Shown here: in pieces, positions 1 to 5,148 of the stretch | Layout: each line of letters opens with the position of its first letter | Numbering within the stretch: position 1 is the stretch's first letter | Source of the DNA: Clostridiales bacterium | Lineage (GTDB): Bacteria; Bacillota; Clostridia; Christensenellales; Christensenellaceae | Length of the DNA stretch: 5,622 nt | Assembly (NCBI GenBank): GCA_003510345.1 | Contig: DOMW01000160.1 | Location: forward strand, 1 to 5,622 | Direction: 5' to 3' | Program-made: the position numbers and the translations under genes | The notes under the pieces: generated by a model | Told to the model about the DNA's origin: nothing | What the model saw: the letters and a program-made list of their open reading frames with translations, nothing else | Database searches by the model: none

Positions 1-135
1 CCACAGAGGAATACCCAAAAGCAAACGCAAACGTAAGATATTTACATCGTAGAATATGGATGCGTATTTGGGTGGGTATGCCTAGCCGGGACATAGACAA
101 ATGGAGTCGTTGCCACGTCTTCTCTCCGGCATGTA

Positions 136-164
136 TTGCAACATTGCATCATTTGATGTATACT
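136..164 (+). promoter_or_regulatory. Sigma-A-type promoter for the amidohydrolase gene
   Basis: A -35 box TTGCAA (136-141) and a -10 box TATACT (159-164) are separated by exactly 17 bases, the optimal spacing for the housekeeping sigma factor. Transcription would begin near 171, giving a leader of roughly 24 nucleotides that carries the ribosome binding site at 178-185. The promoter lies inside an open frame that continues upstream without a stop to the window edge, so it argues that translation begins at 195 and not further upstream. The boxes are seen directly; their activity is inferred. Confidence 0.6.
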
Positions 165-177
165 GTGCTCTGGAAAA

Positions 178-185
178 AAGGAGAG
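178..185 (+). promoter_or_regulatory. Ribosome binding site that fixes the start at 195
   Basis: AAGGAGAG lies nine bases before the ATG at 195, a near-ideal Shine-Dalgarno sequence. The alternative ATG at 60, in the same frame, has no comparable site and would add 45 residues upstream of the metal-binding HxH motif that normally opens this family. Confidence 0.8.
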
Positions 186-194
186 AATACGGTA

Positions 195-989
195 ATGGTC
201 ATCGACACACATGTACATGTTTTTCCGGATAACATAGCGAAAAAGGCAGGCGCAAAGCTGCAAGCGGTGGCGCAAATCCCCTGCCACACCGACCTTACGG
301 AAGCGGACACCCGCATAAAACTGAAAGAATGGGGCATTGATTTAGGGGTTGTGCTGCCCATCGCGACCAAGCCATCCCAGCAGCGCAGCATCAACAATTG
401 GGCAAAAACCGTGCAGCACGGTGGCCTGATCTCTTTCGGCTCCATCCACCCCGATGCTGAGGACGCGCTTTCAGAGTTGGATACCATAAAAGAATACGGG
501 CTTTACGGTGTAAAGCTTCACCCCGATTACCAGTGTTTTTTTCCGGATGATGAGAAATATTTCCCTTTATATGAAAAAATGGCCGCACTCGGCCTTCCGG
601 TTGCCTTTCACACCGGCTACGACCCCGTTTCCCCCGACGTGATCTATGCGCCGCCCGAACGGATCCGGGCGCTTGCGCGCGCCATTCCCGCGCTTAAGGT
701 GATCGGGGCGCATTTAGGCGGCCATATGCAATACGACGAGGTGGAAAAATACATCGTAGGTGAAAATATTTATATCGATATTTCCATGGCGCCGCTTACC
801 TGCCGACAGGAACAATTTGAGCGTATCATTAAAAACCACGGCGTCGATAAAGTGCTGTTTGCTTCCGACTGCCCCTGGACCACCCCGGGTATGGAACTGC
901 AAATGCTTAGAAAAGCAAGCCTTTCACCGGAGGAAACAGAATTGATACTTGCAGGTAACGCAATAAAGCTGTTAAACTATAATGTGTAG
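195..989 (+). CDS. Metal-dependent amidohydrolase family protein (Amidohydro_2 / COG2159-like)
   Basis: This is a 264-residue cytosolic TIM-barrel hydrolase of the amidohydrolase superfamily. The N-terminus opens with I-D-T-H-V-H, the first-strand HxH metal pair (H6, H8). Further candidate ligands follow in the expected order: K107-L108-H109-P110, H139 in the AFHTG stretch, H173 in GAHLGG, and D225 in the LFASD strand near the C-terminus. No signal peptide is present. The full set of motifs suggests an active enzyme that cleaves a C-N or C-C bond, or a decarboxylase; the substrate cannot be read from sequence. The start at 195 is chosen over an upstream in-frame ATG at 60 because both a promoter and a strong ribosome binding site lie between them, and because residue 1 then sits just before the first strand. 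The lipoprotein gene follows after 45 bases with no terminator between, so cotranscription is possible. A TatD-like deoxyribonuclease is a less likely alternative. The family is confident, the function open. Confidence 0.85.
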   Translation: MVIDTHVHVFPDNIAKKAGAKLQAVAQIPCHTDLTEADTRIKLKEWGIDLGVVLPIATKPSQQRSINNWAKTVQHGGLISFGSIHPDAEDALSELDTIKEYGLYGVKLHPDYQCFFPDDEKYFPLYEKMAALGLPVAFHTGYDPVSPDVIYAPPERIRALARAIPALKVIGAHLGGHMQYDEVEKYIVGENIYIDISMAPLTCRQEQFERIIKNHGVDKVLFASDCPWTTPGMELQMLRKASLSPEETELILAGNAIKLLNYNV

Positions 990-1034
990 ATTTAGAGTAT
1001 ATTCATGTATATTTTTATGAAAGGTTATATTTCA

Positions 1035-1439
1035 ATGAAAAAGTTCCTATGGATTGCCGTGCTATGCGCAATGTTTGCGCTCGCCCTTTTGGGGTGCGCG
1101 GACCAAAATCAAAATCAGGAAACAGCCTCTGTGCAGCCGACAGAGCAGGAACCATCCACGAACCCGCTTGCGGGCGAATGGCATTATGCAGACGCCATGC
1201 TCGAGCGTATGAGTGCGCTAGATGTGGGCGAGGAAGTACTGGCCGTCTTAAAAAGCACCGTAATGGTTTTCAATGAGGATGGAACCGTGCTGATAAAAAC
1301 TATAAATGGCGAGCAAACAGGCAATTACACCATGGGCGACGGGTACGTTGCGCTTGAACAGGACGGGCAAACGATGCACTTGGATATCGACGGGGATGTT
1401 TTGTCATTATCTGGTGATCCATACTTTGAGCGTGGGTAA
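1035..1439 (+). CDS. Small secreted lipoprotein, lipocalin-like
   Basis: A 134-residue protein. The N-terminus has a lipoprotein signal peptide: two lysines (residues 2-3), a hydrophobic core, then the lipobox L18-L19-G20-C21, so C21 would be lipidated and anchored to the outer face of the cytoplasmic membrane. A polar, Q/E/T/P-rich linker follows (about 22-45). The rest (about 46-134) begins with L-A-G-E-W and contains short alternating strands with FNEDGTV, GNYT and D-I-D-G-D turns. This pattern is typical of small lipocalin-like or DUF5640-type beta-barrel domains in Clostridia. The start at 1035 is preferred over in-frame ATGs at 1005 and 1017 because it places the lysines directly before the hydrophobic core; an AAAGG at 1020-1024 could serve as a ribosome binding site about ten bases upstream. 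It follows the amidohydrolase by 45 bases and ends four bases before the stop of the convergent small membrane gene. Export and anchoring are well supported; the ligand or role is unknown. Confidence 0.8.
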   Translation: MKKFLWIAVLCAMFALALLGCADQNQNQETASVQPTEQEPSTNPLAGEWHYADAMLERMSALDVGEEVLAVLKSTVMVFNEDGTVLIKTINGEQTGNYTMGDGYVALEQDGQTMHLDIDGDVLSLSGDPYFERG

Positions 1440-1443
1440 TGCT

Positions 1444-1656
1444 TTAACTATCTCCAAATTGGTTCTTATAGGCAAAGTACACTAAAACGAGGCCTATTAT
1501 CAAGAAGATAAGCCCGATAAGCAAAAACGGTTTTGTCATTCCGTTCCAGGCCGGTTTATTGGCAATCGCCCTGAAATGGAACACCATACCGGCCAGAGCG
1601 AGGAATCCGACCCCTGTGAATAATACAATTAACGCGATCAACATAAAATAATTCAT
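1444..1656 (-). CDS. Small two-helix membrane protein, unknown function
   Basis: A 70-residue protein with two strongly hydrophobic segments, roughly residues 4-27 and 43-63. They are separated by a basic, polar loop (about 28-42, with R, K, W and N), and the tail is short and charged. This is the layout of a small integral membrane protein; by the positive-inside rule the basic loop would be cytoplasmic. I do not recognise a family. An in-frame TAA stands two codons before the ATG, so the start cannot lie further upstream. The ribosome binding site is poor: only a GGGG about twelve bases away. It is the only open frame in the gap between the lipoprotein gene and lplA, it runs opposite to both, and its start lies 49 bases from the lplA start in divergent orientation. 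Its hydrophobic pattern supports a real gene; the weak translation signal lowers confidence. Confidence 0.55.
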   Translation of the reverse strand: MNYFMLIALIVLFTGVGFLALAGMVFHFRAIANKPAWNGMTKPFLLIGLIFLIIGLVLVYFAYKNQFGDS

Positions 1657-1705
1657 GCGTTAATGATACCCCGAAGCACACACACTGAAACAGGAGAACA
1701 GCAGC

Positions 1706-2701
1706 ATGTTATACATCGAATCGGACAGCATGGACGCAGCATTTCATTTTTCAGCCGAGGAATACATCATGCGGCAATTTCCGTCGGACGAGCCTGTAAT
1801 GATGATCTGGCAAACGGCCCCATGCGCCATGTTGGGCGCAAACCAGATAGCCGAAGCGGAAATCGACATGGCCCGCGCCAAACAGGAAGGCGTGCAGATC
1901 GTGCGGCGCGCCAGCGGCGGCGGGACAATTTTCACCGACCCCGGTACATTTTTGATCACCATCATACTGCCTTACTACGAAGGGCAGGACTTAAGGCAAA
2001 CCGCCGCCGAAGGGCTTGCCGGGCCCATCGTCTCCGCACTTGAAAAAATGGGCATTCCGGCAAAAATCGAGGGGCGGAACGATATCCTCGTCTCGGGGAA
2101 AAAAGTTTCCGGGTTTGCGCAATATGTCCGACACGGTAAAATTTGCAGCCACGGCTCGCTGCTCTATGACGCGGATCTTGAAATGCTCGCGCGCATCCTT
2201 CGTGTGGACGATGAAAAAATCCGTTCAAAGGCGTTGCGCTCGGTGCGCAGCCGGGTTACGAATATCATGGAATATATGGCCGAACCCCGCCCCGCACGCG
2301 CGTTTTTAACCCTCTTTAAGGAGCATCTGTTTTCCGCGCGGCCTTTTACGGGATATACATTCAATGAACAAGACTTCACGGAGATCGGCCGTATCTATCA
2401 TGAGAAATATGGAAACCCGGCATGGATCATACAGCGGTCGCCCAGCTTTTCGTTCCACAATAGCGTGCGCTTTGCCGGAGGAAAAGTAGAGGTTTATCTT
2501 GCGATAGCAAGCGGTAAAGTAACTTCCTGCTCTGTTCGAGGGGATTTTTTAGGCGCTGCGCCCATCCGCGAGCTGGAGGAACGGTTGGAAAACATACTGT
2601 TCCAGCGGCAGGCATTTGCGGATGCCTTGACAGGGTTTCCGTTGCCGCTTTATCTTGGAAATATCTTGATTGATGAATTATTATCCTGCATTTTTTATTA
2701 A
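1706..2701 (+). CDS. lplA: Lipoate-protein ligase A
   Basis: A 331-residue cytosolic enzyme that activates lipoate (or octanoate) with ATP to the acyl-AMP and transfers it to the target lysine of lipoyl domains in 2-oxoacid dehydrogenase E2 subunits or in GcvH. The N-terminal BPL/LplA catalytic domain (about 1-190) carries the lipoate-binding R67-R68-A-S-G-G-G-T stretch, the G-R-N-D loop (123-126) and the K-V-S-G motif with the expected catalytic lysine at K133. These are followed by H149-G-S-L-L and K-I-R-S-K (171-175). The C-terminal part (about 235-331), opening with Y-G-N-P-A-W, matches the accessory domain of ATP-dependent ligases (Lip_prot_lig_C). Octanoyltransferases LipB and LipM lack that domain, so a ligase is favoured. 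AGGAGA at 1692-1697, eight bases upstream, fixes the start. lipA follows 19 bases after the stop and is probably cotranscribed. No convincing promoter is visible in the short upstream gap. Confidence 0.93.
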   Translation: MLYIESDSMDAAFHFSAEEYIMRQFPSDEPVMMIWQTAPCAMLGANQIAEAEIDMARAKQEGVQIVRRASGGGTIFTDPGTFLITIILPYYEGQDLRQTAAEGLAGPIVSALEKMGIPAKIEGRNDILVSGKKVSGFAQYVRHGKICSHGSLLYDADLEMLARILRVDDEKIRSKALRSVRSRVTNIMEYMAEPRPARAFLTLFKEHLFSARPFTGYTFNEQDFTEIGRIYHEKYGNPAWIIQRSPSFSFHNSVRFAGGKVEVYLAIASGKVTSCSVRGDFLGAAPIRELEERLENILFQRQAFADALTGFPLPLYLGNILIDELLSCIFY

Positions 2702-2708
2702 TGAATTG

Positions 2709-2716
2709 AAAGGTGA
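2709..2716 (+). promoter_or_regulatory. Ribosome binding site that fixes the lipA start
   Basis: AAAGGTGA stands just upstream of the ATG at 2721. An in-frame ATG at 2670 would overlap the end of lplA and add 17 residues not expected at the N-terminus of lipoyl synthases, so 2721 is the better start. Confidence 0.65.
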
Positions 2717-2720
2717 AATT

Positions 2721-3572
2721 ATGAACGCAAAACCCGATTGGCTGCGTATTCGCCACACACACGCGCCAAATATCGAACTCGTAGAAGAGGTACTTCGCAA
2801 TTTAAACCTGCATACCGTATGCCGGGAGGCGCATTGCCCCAATTATGGGGAATGCTTTGCGCAAAAAACCGCTACGTTTATGATTCTGGGTACGCACTGC
2901 ACGCGGAACTGCCGTTTTTGCAACGTATCTTTAGACCAGCCACAGCAGATCGACCCGGAGGAACCGGCGCATATCGCGCAGGCTGTGAAAGAACTCGGCC
3001 TTACCTATGTGGTCGTTACATCGGTGACACGGGACGACCTTGCAGACGGTGGCGCAGGGCATTTCGCCGCAGTCATCCGGGCCATTAAAAACAGCGCGCC
3101 CAGCACGGCTGTCGAAGTGCTGATTCCCGACCTTATGGGAAATTTGGACGCACTGAAACTGATAACTGAGGCAAACCCTACTGTGATAAGCCACAATATG
3201 GAGACAGTAAAACACCTCTATTCGGCAGTGCGCCCACAGGCGGAATACAAACGCTCGCTACGCTTACTGGAACATATAAAGCTGCTTGATCCAAAAATCC
3301 GTTCCAAAAGCGGCATAATGGTGGGCTTGGGCGAGACAAAAGAACAAGTACACGAATTGTTCGGCAACCTGCGAGCCGTCAATTGCGAGTTTTTGACGAT
3401 CGGCCAATACCTCGCGCCATCCAAAGCACATTTTCCCGTGCAAGAATATATCGAGCCTTCCCTGTTTGTGGAATATGGAAACATGGCAAGGCAAATGGGC
3501 TTCGATTTCGTGGCGTCCGCACCGCTTGTGCGAAGCTCGTACCACGCGGGGGAAGCGATTAGAGCAAATTAA
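2721..3572 (+). CDS. lipA: Lipoyl synthase (radical SAM)
   Basis: A 283-residue cytosolic radical SAM enzyme that inserts sulfur at C6 and C8 of an octanoyl chain bound to a lipoyl domain, using S-adenosylmethionine and sacrificing its auxiliary iron-sulfur cluster. Both cluster motifs are complete. The auxiliary motif C34-x4-C39-x5-C45 is the lipoyl synthase signature, and C60-x3-C64-x2-C67 binds the radical SAM cluster. The C-terminal R271-S-S-Y motif, whose serine ligates the auxiliary cluster, is intact. V-V-V-T-S-V-T-R-D-D-L and the G-I-M-V-G-L-G-E-T strand also match the family, and the length is typical for bacteria. It sits 19 bases after lplA, apparently as the second gene of an operon, so the cell can both scavenge and make lipoyl groups. 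No LipB or LipM octanoyltransferase is next to it; either one lies elsewhere or LplA loads octanoate. A terminator-like hairpin follows at 3619-3663. Confidence 0.96.
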   Translation: MNAKPDWLRIRHTHAPNIELVEEVLRNLNLHTVCREAHCPNYGECFAQKTATFMILGTHCTRNCRFCNVSLDQPQQIDPEEPAHIAQAVKELGLTYVVVTSVTRDDLADGGAGHFAAVIRAIKNSAPSTAVEVLIPDLMGNLDALKLITEANPTVISHNMETVKHLYSAVRPQAEYKRSLRLLEHIKLLDPKIRSKSGIMVGLGETKEQVHELFGNLRAVNCEFLTIGQYLAPSKAHFPVQEYIEPSLFVEYGNMARQMGFDFVASAPLVRSSYHAGEAIRAN

Positions 3573-3618
3573 CTTAACATAGGGAATTATCTTTGGCAAA
3601 ATCGGCTTCATGCTGCGT

Positions 3619-3663
3619 TGCGCAAACTTGCCATATGTGCCGCATTTCAGGTTGCGCATTTTT
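3619..3663 (+). terminator. Possible rho-independent terminator of lplA-lipA
   Basis: TGCGCAA (3619-3625) pairs perfectly with TTGCGCA (3652-3658), which is followed at once by five Ts (3659-3663). It lies 47 bases after the lipA stop, a natural place for an operon terminator. The 26-base loop is long and the stem only seven pairs, so termination may be weak. Confidence 0.4.
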
Positions 3664-3677
3664 GCTGCCTTTTTGAT

Positions 3678-3793
3678 GGCGGTTTTCAACAAGGGTCGCC
3701 TATGACCCCGATTAGGGAAACGGGATCTGAATCCGCCCCTGCGCTACTGATAAAATGAAAGCATTTTCCACCGTGGATAGTCATGACGCTGCC
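3678..3793 (+). ncRNA. Degenerate cobalamin-riboswitch-like RNA, orphan
   Basis: Several cobalamin (B12) riboswitch elements appear in the right order. GGCGG (3678-3682) can pair with CTGCC (3789-3793), like the stem that closes the core. A hairpin GGGTC/GACCC (3693-3697 with 3704-3708) sits just before TTAGGGAA (3712-3719), which matches the uAAuAGGGAA core. A small hairpin with GAATCC on its 3' side and CTACTG (3744-3749) follow, resembling the GGTGxxAxTCC and CCCGCxACTG elements. AGTCATGACGCTGCC (3779-3793) resembles AGTCAGGAxACCTGCC. Deviations are clear: the CCCGC element is altered, the 3' box is one base short and the P5 loop is too long. No sense gene lies downstream on this strand. 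It may be a decayed riboswitch, an unusual variant, or chance similarity within a repetitive element. Confidence 0.35.
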
Positions 3794-3800
3794 GCTGGGC

Positions 3801-3844
3801 GTCAAGGGGGCAGTGGATTCGGAATTTCTTCTCCCCCCTTTGAC
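3801..3844 (+). repeat. Strong G/C-run hairpin after the riboswitch-like segment
   Basis: GTCAAGGGGG (3801-3810) pairs with CCCCC-TTT-GAC (3834-3844) with one bulged base, around a loop of about 23 bases. No T-tract follows, so this is not a standard terminator on the plus strand. A second run of six Cs at 3848-3853 could compete for the same five Gs, giving two mutually exclusive folds. Confidence 0.45.
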
Positions 3845-3872
3845 AATCCCCCCTGTCCCTTAAAACTGGCGT

Positions 3873-3885
3873 AGGCCCGTGGCCT
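3873..3885. repeat. Short perfect hairpin AGGCC-CGT-GGCCT
   Basis: Five perfect G/C-rich pairs close a three-base loop, and TTAGTTTAT follows on the plus strand. It could be a weak terminator for a transcript that passes through the riboswitch-like segment, or simply part of the repeat-rich gap. Confidence 0.3.
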
Positions 3886-3904
3886 TAGTTTATCGGGGAA
3901 AATG

Positions 3905-3986
3905 TGTAGGGCGCGGCTTCCATACGCGCCGTGTTTGGTATCTATCCTAACCTAAGCGCAACGCGTCAAGAATACCGCACCCTACA
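3905..3986. repeat. 82-base palindromic repeat element with 12-base inverted ends
   Basis: The ends TGTAGGGCGCGG (3905-3916) and CCGCACCCTACA (3975-3986) are inverted copies with one mismatch. A second, competing hairpin lies inside the left end: GGCGCG (3910-3915) with CGCGCC (3925-3930). GGTAT and ATACC also pair inside the element (3937-3941 with 3972-3976). GTAGGG-type palindromes of this kind occur as dispersed intergenic repeats in many Clostridia (recalled, not checked here). No coding frame is present and no clear target-site duplication is visible, so it could be a nonautonomous element of the MITE or REP type, or a bidirectional terminator. On the minus strand it is followed by CATTTTCC, which would suit termination of mtnA. 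Confidence 0.5.
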
Positions 3987-3990
3987 ATAG

Positions 3991-4028
3991 CTCCATTGTG
4001 TGCGCCTTTGCCTTTAAAGGAGTTTTTT
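3991..4028 (+). terminator. Hairpin with six-T tail near the mtnA 3' end
   Basis: CCTTT (4005-4009) can pair with AAAGG (4016-4020), or CTCC (3991-3994) with GGAG (4019-4022). Either fold is followed by six Ts at 4023-4028. The stems are short and A/T-rich, so this is a weak candidate. If active on the plus strand it would end an RNA started in the gap before it runs antisense into mtnA. Confidence 0.3.
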
Positions 4029-4037
4029 GAACCACCC

Positions 4038-5114
4038 CTACTTCCGCGCTTTCTTCTCAAATATCTCCTTCAGTGACACCTCATACGGCGGGTACGCAAT
4101 CCCGTATTCCGTGACAATCGCCGTGATATTCTTCGCGTCCGTTACGTCAAACGCGGGGTTATACACCTTGACCCCCTCGGGCGCCATTCTTTTTTTATAC
4201 CACATTTCGGTAACTTCTTCCGCGGGGCGCAGCTCGATATGTATATCGCTGCCTTTTGCGCAGTTCATGTCGATCGTGGAAGTCGGCGCGCACACATAAA
4301 ACGGCACGCCATAATACTGCGCGGCCATAGAAACATAGGACGTTCCTATCTTATTCGCGGCGTCGCCATTCGCCGCCACCCTGTCGCAGCCCACAAACAC
4401 AGCGTCCACCCAGCCGTTTTTCATCACGGACGGCGCCATATTGTCACAGATAAGCGTGGTGTCCAGCCCGGAGGAATGCAATTCATAAGCGGTCAGCCTG
4501 GCCCCTTGCAGCAGCGGGCGCGTTTCGTCGCAAAACACCTTGAACCCATATCCCCGTTCATGCCCCAAATACATAGGCGCGGTCGCCGTGCCATACTTTG
4601 CCGTCGCAAGCTGCCCCGCGTTACAATGGGTCAAAAGGCCCATGCCCGGCTTTAAAAGCGTCAGCCCGTGTTCGCCGATCGCCCTGCACACACGGATATC
4701 CTCTTCCTTGATCTCCACCGCTTCTTTTCTCAGCAGTTCCTTGATTTCCGGGATGCTTTTGTCCTTGTTCGCCGTCACGACCCCTTCCATGCGGTTTAAA
4801 GCCCAGGAAAGGTTCACCGCCGTGGGCCGCGCGGAATCGAGATAGTCCTTTGCGCTTTTAAACTGCGCATAAAAATCCTCGTAATTTTGCGCGTCGATCG
4901 CCTTTGCCGCAAGGTAGATGCCAATCCCCGCCGCGACGCCGATCGCCGGCGCACCTCGCACCTGCAACAGATAGATCGCGTCCCAAATGCTTTTCTGGTC
5001 TTTTAAGTGCAGCAGTTCCGTATTGTAGGGGAGCTGCGTCTGGTCTATAATCACGAGCGCGCTGTTTTCGTCGTCCAGCGCGACCGTCTCCACGTTCATT
5101 ATATTCTCACTCAT
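4038..5114 (-). CDS. mtnA: S-methyl-5-thioribose-1-phosphate isomerase
   Basis: A 358-residue cytosolic enzyme of the eIF2B-like aldose-ketose isomerase family that converts 5-methylthioribose-1-phosphate to 5-methylthioribulose-1-phosphate, the second committed step of methylthioribose salvage. Recognised motifs are R53-G-A-P with the glycine/alanine-rich stretch after it, T162-H-C164-N-A-G with the catalytic cysteine C164, D196-E-T-R-P, D224-N-M-A, and V241-G-C-D244-R with the catalytic aspartate. N254-K-I-G-T and Y318-N-P-A-F-D also match. Length matches bacterial MtnA (about 350). AAAGGA at 5123-5128, eight bases before the ATG, supports the start. The gene begins 34 bases after the mtnK stop on the same strand, so the two form an operon with kinase first and isomerase second. 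An eIF2B-like regulatory subunit or ribose-1,5-bisphosphate isomerase is excluded by the kinase neighbour and the catalytic pair. No later salvage enzyme follows downstream. Confidence 0.95.
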   Translation of the reverse strand: MSENIMNVETVALDDENSALVIIDQTQLPYNTELLHLKDQKSIWDAIYLLQVRGAPAIGVAAGIGIYLAAKAIDAQNYEDFYAQFKSAKDYLDSARPTAVNLSWALNRMEGVVTANKDKSIPEIKELLRKEAVEIKEEDIRVCRAIGEHGLTLLKPGMGLLTHCNAGQLATAKYGTATAPMYLGHERGYGFKVFCDETRPLLQGARLTAYELHSSGLDTTLICDNMAPSVMKNGWVDAVFVGCDRVAANGDAANKIGTSYVSMAAQYYGVPFYVCAPTSTIDMNCAKGSDIHIELRPAEEVTEMWYKKRMAPEGVKVYNPAFDVTDAKNITAIVTEYGIAYPPYEVSLKEIFEKKARK

Positions 5115-5148
5115 TCACTAGATCCTTTCGCCTGTATAATCGCCGCTT

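Larger units (their letters stand above)
3573..4037. other. Convergent intergenic region without a supported gene, rich in inverted repeats
   Basis: This 465-base stretch separates the 3' end of lipA (+) from the 3' end of mtnA (-). No open frame in it has a plausible start with a ribosome binding site. It holds, in order, a terminator-like hairpin, a riboswitch-like segment, a G/C-run hairpin, a short AGGCC/GGCCT hairpin, an 82-base palindromic repeat and a hairpin followed by six Ts. Such density is unusual for a simple gap between two convergent genes, which needs only one or two terminators. It suggests a noncoding RNA or the remains of a small mobile or repetitive element. Confidence 0.7.

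Noticed and set aside
1..52. Possible C-terminal tail of a preceding plus-strand gene
   Set aside because: Frames ending at 36 and 52 both look possible but are too short to choose between or to recognise.
11..79. Imperfect inverted repeat ATACCCAAA with TTTGGGTGGGTAT
   Set aside because: Pairing is interrupted and the loop is about 47 bases; no T-tract or other context supports a function.
1570..1705. Promoter for lplA-lipA
   Set aside because: A/T-rich hexamers occur around 1620-1670, but none pairs with a TTGxxx box at 16-18 bases, so no call is made.
1663..2043. 126-codon plus-strand open frame overlapping the lplA start
   Set aside because: It is an arginine- and histidine-rich frame-shifted reading of lplA, typical of a shadow in GC-rich coding DNA.
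3264..3692. 142-codon minus-strand open frame overlapping lipA and the gap
   Set aside because: Most of it is antisense to the well-supported lipA gene. It has no clear ribosome binding site and its sequence has no recognisable domain.
3693..3800. ZTP (pfl) riboswitch, suggested by GGGTCG and GCCGCTGGGC
   Set aside because: The two boxes only partly match the ZTP consensus, and the elements between them fit the cobalamin order better.
4239..4655. 138-codon plus-strand open frame inside mtnA
   Set aside because: It is antisense to a gene with all catalytic motifs, and its composition (rich in R, H, A) is that of a shadow frame.
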